Position numbers and translations under genes: made by a program. From Rhabdophis nuchalis (Eukaryota > Chordata > Lepidosauria > Squamata > Natricidae): 64,000 nucleotides of DNA. Location of the stretch: positions 175,139,663-175,203,662 of the forward strand of contig CM077647.1 of NCBI GenBank assembly GCA_039707465.1. Direction: 5' to 3'. Position 1 is the first letter of the stretch; each line of letters opens with the position of its first letter. Shown here one piece after another: positions 11,717 through 23,446 of this stretch. The notes under the pieces were generated by a model. It was not told the origin of the DNA and did not search any database. It saw only the letters and a list, made by a program, of their open reading frames with translations.

Positions 11717-14700
11717 CATTCTAAATATATTGATGCCCTCTATAATACTCAAAATCAGCTCATTATTTTATGCAAGAAAGAAACTACCAACAAGTAGTTA
11801 TTAATTTTTGTTTAAGTCTAATGAAAAATGGTAAAATTTCTACCCTACCATTTTGGTTTGAAATCTTCCCTTCTGGGCATGGAACACAGTCATAGCAGCA
11901 GAACTGATCCCCCTCAATCACTTTCTTCCAGGATCCAGGGAAACAGGGGTCATTGCATCGAGAATGTGGAGGAACCTGGCAATAAGCACAAAAGGTTTTG
12001 AAAGGGGAGATATTTAAAACACTTTGTTATATTTATCCTTTAGATAGAGAAATTATATTTTACTTCCCAAAAGAATAATGAACTTATCAACTTCCTCACC
12101 AACTTAAAAAGGTGTAGAAACCCCAATGATGCAAAAAAGGTCCTGTTTGAAGAACAGGGTGGGAAAATCATAACCCTTGGTGACAAACTCATGGAAAATG
12201 GACACTCTTGTGATTTCAAATGGAAAGGCAAACCAAATCTGCAAACATGGCTTTTGTATTGTAATGTCATTTTCTCAAATTGATGAGTGCTCGCTTATCA
12301 ACAACATTTGAAAAGAATGTGCCACTCTTCATTAAAAACAAACAAACCAGACATCAGCATTCTAAAGGGATTAGGTTCAATATGGGATAATAATGGATTA
12401 AGACACAGTCAATTCACTAATCTGATACCTGGTTAAAAGCTAGACTCCAGACAATCCCATCTTCATCGATCCATAATTCCTTCCCTGCTGGAGCCTCTGG
12501 ATCCAGCTTTCCAATTCTAACTCTCTCAAAAGATCTGTTTGGAAAAGTGATCAAGTTGGTGATGTCAAAGCCACCAATTACTTTCCCTTTCCCATTCAGG
12601 GTCACTCTCTCCCCAGCTGTATTGTTAAAAGAAATGCCTTGAAGAAATGGATGGAGCTAATTGAAGGAGAATAGAAGAGAGATGGAATCAATAGTAATAT
12701 AACAGAAAAGAGAACATCATAATCATGTTTCCTTCACTCATTCTGCCCTTTCCAATAACTACTGTTAAATATGTAAACATAGAAATTTTATAATCAATAT
12801 TGTATGGAAATATATATGCCCATTCTGTTACTTATTTGATATTATTTTTAAGAAAAATAACAATGAACAGAAGCAGAATGAAAATAGGCTTGTGGAATTA
12901 TGTCAATTTATCCAATTAAGTTTACCAAAACCAATTCAAACAGATAATATATAATATTTACTCATTGGTACAAAGCTATTTGAGAGCCAGAGGTTTGATT
13001 AATTTCCAGATTTTAGAATTTGAGAGACAAGCTTTCTTTAATGGATAAATGAGAATTAGTGACTGCTGCAAACATAGGGTTATTTCTTACAATGCATGCC
13101 CTATTTCAAAAGGGCCAACTATCCCTCTAAATATCCTATGGAGACAGAAAATTCAGCTTATGACTGAAGAAGAGAGAGGGAATCGATAGCAATATAATAG
13201 GAAAGAAAACATCATAATCAAGTTTCATTCACTCATACTTCATATTCCAATAACTATTATTAAGTAGCATCACTTAGAAATTTCATAATCAATGTTGCAT
13301 AGAAATGTACATGTCCAATCCATTATATCTTTGATATTATTTTAAGTAAACATAGGAAGGAACTAAAGCAGAATCAAAATAGGCTTTTGGACTTATGTAA
13401 CATCCTCCATTTCTGTTTCATGTCTACTACTTAAACCACTAATTCAAGATAGATCAAATCTACTCTTTCCTCAATGGTAGAAAGCTCTTTCCTCAATGGT
13501 ACAGAGCTCTGATTAATTTCTTTTAGTCACATTTTACAATCTCAGGTTTAAGCATTCTCTGATAGGTAAATGAGAAGAAGAGGCTATTGGAAACATAGAG
13601 TTGTTTCAACTAGGCATGCCACATCTAAGAAAGACCACCACTTCATCCCTCTAAATCTCTGATAGGAGGCAGAAAGCTCAGCTTGATATTCAAGAAAGGT
13701 TCATGAACCACACAAATCTCTCTTAGTGAATTGATCATTTTTGGAAGGGCCAAGAAAAAGTAATGTCATTTTATCATTTTAACTAACTCCTATTGTGCAA
13801 CCTCTGGTGATTTATTAAATAACTCTTGACAGCTAAACTATGTATTGTATATGAGCTCCTGTATGATCAGAATAGCAGAATACCTAAATAACAAAATAAT
13901 AACACAAACCAGTTTTTCTGTATTGGTTTTATACAACCAAACTTCACAAAGTTGGAAATGACCTTGGAGGTCTTCTAGTCCACCACCTTGGTCAAGGAGA
14001 AGATCCTACAACAATTTAGACTTTCCAACCTCTTCATAAAAATCTCTAGTTAGGTAGCACCCATGATTTCTAAAGGTACATGTTTCTACACTAATTCATT
14101 GTTCCGTCAAAAAAAAAAAGTAGCTTATTTCTATATTTTTCTCATACTTAAGTTGATTGCACATGCAGAAAATATTAAGATCTTCCACGAAAGGTTCAAA
14201 AGATAATTATACATCAAACTGCTCATTGAAATAATAGAAGAGTCCAGTGCAAATGGAATACCTGCCAAGGCTGCAGCTGTGGAAGATCAGGTATTTTACC
14301 CATCATGGTTCTCCTCCTATTGAACCTCAACATGTGTAAAGCCTGCAAGGCATGAGCCACAGCATAAACAGCATTGTAGACTCCGTAGCTTTGGCCAGTC
14401 ATTTCCATTTCAAATATAGGTGCAGGAAGATCCTCCAGCTTCATCTCCTCAGTGCATTTCCTACTGTCTATTTCTTGTAATTCTGGTTTTGGAATTGAAC
14501 ACTCAAATGATTGTTCCCAAACATTCTGCCGAAACCCATCACTGGAGTCTGAAAGAGGTTTGATGGTCTGAAGAAATTCCTTGAAACCTGCAACTGCTGT
14601 TGAATGAACAGTGAAGGAAAGAGCCCCATGGAACATCTTGAGATCCAAATTGATTTGAATGCCTGAGAGTAGAAAATCAATCTGTGCTGTCATGATCCAA

Positions 14701-17700
14701 ACCTTTCTAAATAAGGTAATTTCCTTGCTTTCAGGATCATTCATAAATGTTACAAATCTTAGCCATATAATTGCCCAAGCTTCCCCATAGAGAAGAAATG
14801 CATTGGCTTTGCTATTCATCAAATTAATGGAAATAATGGACATTGTTTGATAAAATTCCGGTAATCTTTCCAAGTGTTTTACTTGTTCAAGTCTTTGTAT
14901 AAATGCTGAGCAGATGCCGTTCTCGAAAAGCAAGGGCTGCATTTTTTGTAAGAAATTTTCTCCATTGTAGTTATCAACAGAAAATATCCCAATCCATGTC
15001 CACCTGAAATGGACAAGCAGTTGGACAATCCCAATATATTGATGGTCTTCTTTGGGGACCATAAAATAAAGTGAAGAGAGTTTACTGGTCTGAAATTCTT
15101 CTTGGGCTAATGAGCCATATGTCAACTGAAAGAAAATCCAGAAGTTTTTTTAGATTAAATTCAAATTTCCTATTGTGTTTTCATATAAAATATATCCGAG
15201 GAACATTGTTGTCCTAGCATTCTTTTAAGAATACAGTAACAGATTTCTTGGAAGAAGACCACCAAGATCCCTCCAACATTCTTATTCTGAGTATGTTCTC
15301 CTTGTGTGAAAATATTTCAAACACATGATCAATTGTTTTAATAGAAGCCATTCAAATCTTCTCCCAGGTATGGAATCACCCCGATACTTCCTATAACTTG
15401 CAATGGTAGTTTCAGGAAAGAATGCTAAGTAGTAGACCTCAACTTTTACAGAACATCTTAACACAAACCTAAGCCTAGTTTTTGATGCCCATTAATTATT
15501 CCATAACAATTATGAGGTTAAAATTTTTATTCTCAACCCCTTCAGAACTTACTTGTGGAATCTTGAAGAATCCTACAATTTCAGCTATATAAAATGATGT
15601 GACAAAATCCAGTCCCCCAATGATGGCCATGAGATCCTTCTGGTTATCACATTTGTAGTTAGGGACAAATTCCTGGGATTTGAAAAGCAGGTCCAGAGTG
15701 GTGCGATAGGTCAACCTTGAACTATAGTAACTGTCATAGATGTGGAACCCAAGAGTGACATTAGGTAAGATCCGGGAGTCCTCATTGATCTCCTTCACGG
15801 CAAAAGCCAAGGTGAGGATATGCTGGTAGAATTTGATTAATACACTGCAAATGATTTAAATATCCCAGTTAAAAAAGGAAGTTGGCAAATTCTCCTAAGG
15901 TGGCATCATTTTTTATATGAAAGAACAAACATTTCTTTCTCTGATGAAGGTAGGAAAGTAATAGGTTTTCTAAAATACTGGATAATTTGTACACAGTTCA
16001 GATTTTCTACATTATTTACATGATTTGCTACAAATATCTATTACAAGAAATAAAAATAGTGCTTTTTTCATGGAACTCCATTTAGTTTCTAAATTTCCCC
16101 CCAAAAATGGAATATAAACAAATCCTGCATTTACCAGTCATTTACTATATGGATTTATTTTTAAGAGTGATAATACAGAGTACCTTCCCTTAGGTTTACT
16201 AAATGTCCTTCAAAAGACGTTTTGCACCTGTTCTGATCTAGGCTTCCCAAGAAAATGAAGCAAACTCCTGTTCCCGACAACACCCCCTTTTATTAATGTA
16301 CTGTGAATTCTGCTCATTCACATTCAGCAAAGTATTTCAAGAGAGGATTTACAGTCACAGACCTTATCTGGCTTGGAGAGCTGACAGGCCGATATCTGCA
16401 AAACTTGGTAAGAACCTCCACCTCTGGCATTACTCCCAAGATGACCCCTGTTCTTTAGCTCTTCCCTTTGTCTGGCAACTCTGTGCATGTGCACACTGGC
16501 AACAGGCTCCAGCTGTTCATCTGCCTCACTGATGTCTGACTCTTACGAGGCAGCTGATAATTGGCATACGTCTCTCGCCCCCTCTCTGCATCCGATGCAG
16601 AGCCCTCATCAGAGCCTTTCCCAGACTCCAGGACTGGCTCATCTTCTGGCCACTGGCATGCCACAACAGCATCAAAATTTCACACCTTATATGACAAACA
16701 CTTCACCCTAAAGTAAAGAAAATTTTACTCTCCTGTAGCTAAAAACCTTTGAAAGATAGATTAGATATAAAGCCTACATTTCTACCAAGAAACTTTTATT
16801 CTTACATAGCCATAGCACTTAGACTTTTTTTTTAGAACAAAGATATTTTATTTTCTTAATTATTAAACATATTTCTTTGCCTTCAAGGTCATAATGGGTA
16901 TGGTTTTCAGTGGCTTATATTGAAAAAATACAGTATCATACATATTAAATGCAAAGTGAAAACACAACAGCACCACAACTATACAAAGAGAATAAAATGA
17001 GAAAACGTTGCAGTCCAGTCACAGGCTACACATCCAACCATACTTCCAATGTCATAATAACTAGCTGCTGCAAACAGAAATTGTGTCATTTTAATGGAAT
17101 AATGATCTAAAATCTGAAACTGGATAAAAACGTAACTAATGAATTGGGCTAAATCAACTACAGAATCATAGCTACAGTCATAACAAAGAACAAAATTTCA
17201 GGATACATGAACACTTGCATTATAGGTAAAACATTTCGATTGTAATGCTTACTCTACCTAATGGCACAAAAACTTTGTTATGATGCTATGTAGAATTTAA
17301 GATGAATACTGGCACATTTAGTCATTGGTTGCTGTATTTGGGGGTTAGATTCCAAGTACTAACTACAAGTGAGGCTCTAGTACAACTTCCTTAATGAACT
17401 ATGATCTTGGCATGTCAGTGTGTATTAATTTCAAGTGGAAATTGAAGTGCAGGAACATTTTGTTGTCTTAAAATGTTGATTCTAGGCATATAGAGATTGA
17501 AGGATTTAGAATTCTGTATCTTATCTGCTAACTACTTTGTTTCCCTTTTTTGGGGAAAGTTATTTTCTCTCCCAGCATTTCCCTTATGTTTTTCTGACAT
17601 TCGTCTTCTGACATCAGTTAATGTGTGGCCACATTTTTTTTTGTCCTTTGTGTTATCAATATCATCCTCATCCTCATCATCCAGGGCCTTGGAAAGGATG

Positions 17701-18241
17701 CAACAGGTAGATAAAAATCCCAAATCTATCTCTCTATGTGACCAACCCTTCAGACAATTAATGTCAGGCTTTGCACATGCCATATAAGCACTTAAACTTA
17801 TATACCGCTTTGCAGTGCTTTGCAGCCCTCTCTAAGCGATTTACAGATTCAGCTTATTGCCCTCAACAATCTGGGTCCTCATTTTACCCACCTCAGAAGG
17901 ATGGAAGGCTGAGTCAACCTTGATCTTGGTGAGATTCAATGTGCCAAATTCTAGGCAGCCAGCAGTGATCAGAAGTAGCCTGCGGTATTGCTGATATAAA
18001 ACTGATATAAAATTAGAAAAAGAAAAAGGAACCCTTACTTTGGTGTGTCATCAGATTTTATACCAGGATGTTCCTTAAAATCAACTTCATAAAGATTGTA
18101 ATAGGTGAGGGACACTATCCCACCCATGACAAGGTCCCCAGGTAGGTACCACTCATGTGGAACAGGGAAAGCATCACTCGCAGGGCAGCTCAGAGTCACG
18201 ATTTTCTTCACCAGAAATATCAGGAGAAGCAGCATCTTCAC
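10400..18241 (-). CDS. V2R-C: complete vomeronasal type-2 receptor, 6 exons
   Basis: The exons are 18241-18039, 15844-15553, 15125-14262, 12656-12429, 11975-11849 and 11298-10400. Together they give 870 residues with a stop at 10400-10402. Residues 1-67 contain the leader [13 protein letters not shown] and PHEWYLPGD. Residues 68-529 form the Venus-flytrap domain ([33 protein letters not shown]). Residues 530-572 are the cysteine-rich linker ([24 protein letters not shown]). Residues 572-870 hold seven hydrophobic helices, with [14 protein letters not shown] before helix 3 and [13 protein letters not shown] at the C-terminus. Every donor is GT and every acceptor AG. The phases agree: the exon 1/2 codon is split 2+1 and the exon 5/6 codon 1+2. 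Intron 1 is enlarged by an LTR-like element and a retrocopy. This gene looks functional. Confidence 0.96.
11670..11713. repeat. (CA)n microsatellite in intron 5 of V2R-C
   Basis: A run of about 21 CA dinucleotides lies between exons 5 and 6. Confidence 0.95.
16229..16668. mobile_element. LTR-like repeat (possible solo LTR) in intron 1 of V2R-C
   Basis: The 440-bp segment starts tgttctgatctagg and ends gccacaaca, giving TGTT/AACA-type ends. The flanking pentamers are gcacc and gcatc (4 of 5 match). Related copies occur at 31339-31753, 42880-43510 and 57890-58330. No internal genes or second LTR are seen. The LTR class is inferred from the ends only. Confidence 0.5.
16826..17786 (-). pseudogene. 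Retrocopy (processed pseudogene) of an unidentified mRNA
   Basis: The insert starts on the plus strand with a T run (a poly-A tail on the minus strand). It lies between near-identical copies of gcacttagactt (16817 region) and gcacttaaactt (17787 region), which fits a target duplication. V2R-B and V2R-D lack it at this place. The 5' end (17783-17532) is an 83-codon open stretch that includes [18 protein letters not shown], followed by about 700 bp of AT-rich sequence like a 3' UTR. I do not recognise the parent gene. Confidence 0.65.
17787..17990 (-). repeat. tRNA-derived SINE relic in intron 1 of V2R-C
   Basis: It contains 'ttataccgctttgcagtgc'-like and 'ggaaggctgagtcaacc' SINE blocks on the minus strand, at the same site as in units A, B and D. 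The retrocopy described above landed at its edge. Confidence 0.75.
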
Positions 18242-18860
18242 TCTTGAAAATCTCTCTCTCTTTCATTATATTCTGCCATAAAGGTTGTATTAGTCCAATA
18301 GCTAATCCAGTGATTAATTCAAGGTGTGTATTTGAGCATGCACATAATCAGAAATTTCACCATTGGGTATTGGGATTTACACGAGATTGCAAATTTATGT
18401 CTTGAATCGCATCAGGGTTTGAATAGTTACTCTGGCAGAGGAGAACAGAGGGAGGAAACCTGTAGCAATGTCTGACACACAGCCATTATTATCGGTATGC
18501 CAATCTCCCTGGGGTTCAAGAAACATTGATTGCTGTTGAATTGAAATAAGCCTTCGGTGCACTCTTTGATGCTTGTGGCTAGTTCAGAAAATATTGTGAT
18601 TCCAGTAGGAGATCATTATTATTTTTTTGATGCGGAGAATAATTGGCCGATGTTTAAATGCACACTTGCTAACAAAATGCACAGAAGGGAATTTACAATA
18701 CAAAATTGCTTCACTTTTGGAGTGTATGTTATTTTTACAATGAATAATAAATGAAGTTCTCCTTCCTTTGCATGGCACTGAGATGCATCAATGTTTTGAC
18801 ATTCCCTCATTTTAAGAAATTTTGTGATTTCCTTCCAGATTCCCCTATAGGGAGATGAAA
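18242..18860 (-). promoter_or_regulatory. Conserved 5' flank of V2R-C
   Basis: This is closely related to the flanks at 4218-4829 and 32375-32990 over its whole length. It runs up to the relic exon 3 without the hAT element that splits the A unit, so it shows the ancestral junction. Confidence 0.5.
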
Positions 18861-19030
18861 GAAGAAGAAATTTTCTCCAATGTTGTTATAAGCAGCAAAA
18901 ATCCTATTCCACATCCACCTGAATTAATGAAGCAATTGGATAATCCCAATGCACTAATGGTTCTTTTGGAACCATGAAATAAAGAGGACTTACTGGTCTG
19001 GAATTCCTCTTGAGCTAACTAGCCATATTT

Positions 19031-19522
19031 AGAATAGAATAAAATGACAAGAGTTAAAAGAAAACTTGGAGGTCTTCTACTCCAACCCCCTGATCAGGCA
19101 GGAAACCCTACACCACTTCAGACATGTGGTTATCCAACATCTTCTTAAAAAATTCCAGTGTTGGAGCATTCACAAGTTCTGGAGGCAAGTTGTTCCACAA
19201 ATTAACTTTTCTAACTGTCAGGAAATTTCTCCTCAGTTCTAAATTGCTTCTCTCCTGGATTACTTTCTACCCATTGCTTCTTGACCTGCCCTCAGGTGCT
19301 TTGGAGAATAGTTTGACTCCCTCTTCTTTGTGGCAGCCCCTGAGATGTTGGAACACTGCTATCATGTCTCCCCTATTCCTCCTTTTCATTATACTAGACA
19401 TAGCCAGTTCCTGCAACTGTTCTTTATAAGTGTTAGACTCCAGTCCCCTAATCATCTTTCTTGCTCTTCTCTGCCCTCTTTCTAGAATCTACACATCTTT
19501 TTACATTGTGGTGAATATATAG
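19031..19522 (-). mobile_element. CR1 3' fragment inside relic exon 3
   Basis: An agaat-rich tail is followed by the CR1 3' end, including a strand equivalent of FKK/NSLPP-type C-terminal coding. It is inserted in the LTYG codons, the same place as in units A and D. Confidence 0.8.
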
Positions 19523-19697
19523 TGTATTTATGTGAGCTAAAAGAAGGTCCAGGAGTATTCTGTTGAGTCTTCTGATCAAATTTAATTTTCCTATCTTGTT
19601 TTCATATGAAATATATGCAAGGAAGGATTTATTTTCCTGAAATTCTTCTAAACATTAAGATGAAAAGGAATTTCTTGGAATTATTTCAAATACACAT

Positions 19698-22600
19698 GAT
19701 GATATACAATACAATACAATAGCAGAGTTGGAAGGGACCTTGTAGGTCTTCTAGTCCAACCCCCTCCGTGGGCAGGAACTTTATACCATTTCAGACAAAT
19801 GGCTATCTAACATCTTTTTAAAGACTTCCAGGGTTGGGGCATTCACAACTTCTGGAGGCAAGCTGTTCCAGAGGTTAATTGTTCTAACTGTCAGGAACTT
19901 TCTCCTTAGTTCTAAGTTGATTCTCTCCTTGATTAGTTTCCACCCATTGCTTCTTTTCCTGCCCCCAGGTGCCTTGGAGAATAGTTTGGCTCCCTCTTCT
20001 TTGTGGCACCCTCTGAGATATCGGAAAACTGCTATCATGTCTCCCCTGGTCCTTCTCTTCATCAAACTAGACATACCCAGCTCCTGCAACTGTTCTTCAT
20101 ATGTTTTAGTCTCCAGTTCCCTAATCATCTTGGTTGCTCTTCTCTGCACTCTTTCCAGAGTCTCCACGTCTTTTCTACATCGTGGCGACCAAAACTGTAT
20201 GCAGTATTCCAAGTGTGGCCTTACCAAGGCACTATACAGTGGCATTAACACTTAACGTGATCTAGATTCTATCCCTCTGTTTATACAGCCTAGAACTGTG
20301 TTGGCTTTTTTGGCAGCTGCTGCACACTGCTGGCTCATATTTAAATGGTTGTCCACTAAGATTCCTAGATCCCTCTCACAGTTGCTACTATTGAGCAAGG
20401 TACCACCTATACTTTACTTGTGCATTTTGTTTTTCTTGCCAAAATGTAGAACCTTACTTTTTTCACAATTGAATTTCATTTTATTAGATAGTGCCCAATG
20501 TTCAAATTTGTCTAGATCCTTCTGTATCTTAAGCCTATCTTCTGGAGTGTTGGCTATTCCTGCCAGCTTGGTGTCGTCTGCAAATTTGATGAGTTCCCCA
20601 TTTATCCCCTCATCCAAATCGTTGATGAAGATGTTAAAGAGTACTGGGCCTAAAACAGAGCCTTGGGGGACTCCACTGCATACTTCCTTCCATGTAGATG
20701 CAGTTCCATTGAGGACTAGACGTTGAGTGTGGTTGGTCAGCCAGTTGCGAATCCATTTGGTGGTGGTGCTGTCTAACCCACAATTTTCTACTTTATGTAA
20801 TAGTAGGTTATGGTCTACTTTATCAAATGCCTTACTGAAGTCCAAGTAAATTATATCGACAGCATTCCTCTGGTCCACTGATTTTGTCACTTTGTCAAAG
20901 AATGCAATTAGAATAGTCTGGCATGATCTGTTTTTGACAAACCCATGTTGGCTTTTGGCTATTACTTTGTTTGCTTCTAGGTGTTCACTTATTTGTTGTT
21001 TAATTATCTTTTCCAGAATCTTTCCTGGTATTGAGGTCAGGCTGATGGGTCTATAGTTTCCTGGATCTGTTTTTTTTTCCTTTTTTGAAGATGGGAACCA
21101 CATCAGCTCTTTTCCAGTCTTCTGGCAGTTCCCTGGTGCTCCAGGATCTCTGAAAGATATAGTTCAGTGGTTCTGAGATCTCGTCTGCCAGTTCCTTCAG
21201 AACCCTGGGGTGTAATCCATCCGGTCCTGGTGATTTGAACTCGTCCAGGGCAGACAGATGCTCACTTACCATTTTCTTCCCTATTTCAACTTGTGTTCCT
21301 AATCTGATTTTTGTGGTGCTGTTTTTGATTGGTTGGACTGTTTTATCCCTTTGTGTAAAGACAGATGCAAAAAAAGAGTTAAATAGTTCTGCTTTCTCCC
21401 TGTTGCTTATCATCTTCTTGCCATTTTCTCCCAGCAGTGGACCAATTGTTTCCTTAACCTTTTTCTTGTTTTTAACATGTTGGAAGAAGCTTTTTTTGTT
21501 ATTTTTTACTTTTTTGGCAAGCCTTTCTTCATTGCGAGCCTTAGCTTTCCACACTTCATCTTTACAGGCTCGGGCTATTTTGCCTTAGTTATGTCTCGGG
21601 CTATTTTGCCTTAGTTATGTCCCCCTCTTTCCACTTTTTATATTTATCCTTTTTGTCTTTCAATTTGTCAGAGAGTTCTTTATGCAGCCATGCTGGTTTC
21701 TTTTGGGAACTGTTATTTTTCTTCTTCATTGGTATTGCACTGGACTGGGCTTTTATAATCTCATTTTTCAAAATTTCCCAAGCTTCTTGAGTTGTTTTCC
21801 CCTTGAGGATTCTCATCCATGGAATCCTTCCCAAGCTCTCTCTGAGTTTGTTGAAATTAGCTCTCTTGAAGTCTAAGACTCTAGTTTGACTTTGTTCAAC
21901 TACTTTTGTTTGCATAATGTTGAATTCCAGTATTTCATGATCGCTTGCCCCCAAAGTTCCTGTAGCTTCTACACCTTCTATCATTTCCTCTCTGTTAGTG
22001 AGAATTAAGTCCAATATTGCTGATCCCCTTGTTCCCTTCTCTACCTTTTGGGAAACAAAGTTGTCTGCTAGGTTTGTTAGGAACCTGTTGGATCTTCCAC
22101 TTGGTGCAGAGTTTGTTTCCCAATTGATGTCAGGGTAGTTAAAATCTCCCATTACTATTGTAGTGTGCTTCCTACATACCTTAGTTAGCTGGTTAGCAAA
22201 AAGTTCATCCACTTCCTCTGCTTGGTTGGGTGGCCTGTAGTATAGACCTATGACAATATCATCCCCCCCCCAACCTTTAATATTGACCCAAATACATTCA
22301 AGATAGTTCTCATCATTGTTGTGCTCTATTTCTGTAGAGATGTAGTTATTTCTTATATATAGTGCAACTCCACCTCCTCTTTTATTTGGTCTATTTCTTT
22401 TAAATAATTTAAATCCTTCTAGCTGTATGTTCCATTTGTGGGTTTCATCCCACCAAGTTTCTGTAATGGCAACAATATCATATCTGCCCTCATTTACTTG
22501 AATTTCTAATTCACCCTGTTTATTCCTCATACTCTGTGCATTGGTGTATAGACATTTGAGTCCATTTTGATTGACCCTGTGTTTACTGTCTACGAAACCT

Positions 22601-22862
22601 GTGTTATGCCTGACTATGGTTCTCTTTGCCCCTATTTCTTTGCCACTTGTACGGTTCATGTACATGGTATGGCACTCACTGTTAATTGTTTGGTTTTGCT
22701 TGACAGCAGTGTTGATAATATTACCCGCACAAATATCTATGTTACATGCACTCATAACCCTATGCATTTTAGTTTGCTGGGGACAGAAATGTTCTTTATC
22801 TATTGATTCTCTGTCCCCACTATTCAGTTTAAATGTTTAGCCAGGAAATCTGTGAATTTAAT
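19698..22862 (-). mobile_element. Nearly full-length CR1 LINE with broken ORF2
   Basis: On the minus strand the element first encodes an apurinic-type endonuclease (22767-21601) with LYTNAQSMRNK, ITETWW, YYRPPNQ, GDFNYPDINW and SDHEILEF. A linker follows (21554-21051), then the reverse transcriptase (21103-20414) with [31 protein letters not shown] and FADDTKL. The C-terminal part (20251-19781) contains RPHLEYCIQFWSP and NSLPPEVVNAPTLEVFKK. It ends in an acaat-type tail at about 19705. A 26-bp tandem duplication (21569-21620), a frameshift in a T run near 21070-21085 and a stop near 20255 inactivate it. Confidence 0.93.
21569..21620. repeat. 26-bp perfect tandem duplication in the CR1
   Basis: Two identical 26-base copies (21569-21594 and 21595-21620) lie head to tail. 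The added length is not a multiple of three and ends the endonuclease frame. Confidence 0.95.
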
Positions 22863-23060
22863 ATAAACTCAATTGATTGATTCTTTTCATGGAAGTAAAA
22901 GGTTCAAATCTTCCCTCCAGTATGGAATGCCTATGAATACTTACTTCTTTTATTTGGCATTGTAGTTTCAAAATTATGCTAGCAGAGCTTATGGCAGGCA
23001 GAACAGCTTCAAAGTGTATATGCCAAGTATCAGGAAATTCATTTAAAGACACACTTTGAA

Positions 23061-23446
23061 ATTCTTGCTGATTTTCTTTTCTCTGATGATGCCTTTATTT
23101 GTTTTATAAAAACATTCCTTTCTCTGGGTGTCAAGGATGGAAGTGACTGGGGATTATCTCCAGGCGAGTCTGAAGAATGGATTGGACCATGTGATGAACT
23201 TGTGGGTGTGGAGTACATTTGTGAATTTTAAACAGTGTGTGGAAAACCTTGAATTTTTCAGATTTTCAGAGATGTGCCAACATGACATCACTACTAAATT
23301 AGAACTTTGAGGAATTTATTGCCTTGGAGTTTTATTTCATTGGGGGTGTTTTTTGGAACCCTGACATTCATTTTATATACAGTATTTTTCCTATAGACAG
23401 TGTTCTTTCTATTTCTTTTTTAGGCAATTTCTGTAAACCAGTAATG
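23061..23446 (-). other. 3' flank of V2R-D
   Basis: No gene is seen. On the minus strand an AATAAA hexamer lies at about 23331-23336, roughly 110 bases after the V2R-D stop, and is a possible polyadenylation signal. The 23145-23250 stretch is unlike the other units and may be an unrecognised repeat. Confidence 0.4.

Larger units (their letters stand above)
18866..23060 (-). pseudogene. V2R relic between V2R-C and V2R-D (exon 3 start and intron 2)
   Basis: From right to left on the minus strand: V2R intron 2 sequence (23060-22863), a large CR1 insert, more intron 2 (19697-19535), the first bases of exon 3 (about 19530), a CR1 3' fragment (19031-19522), then the rest of the 5' part of exon 3 (19030-18866). 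The exon part carries in-frame stops just after the start. Exons 1, 2 and 4-6 are missing. It is the best-preserved copy of the relic that also lies upstream of V2R-A and V2R-D, and it proves the relic's exon 3 was once joined to intron 2. Confidence 0.8.

Noticed and set aside
16296..16711. Plus- and minus-strand frames of 69-78 codons in intron 1 of V2R-C
   Set aside because: They fall inside the LTR-like repeat and are not preserved in its other copies.
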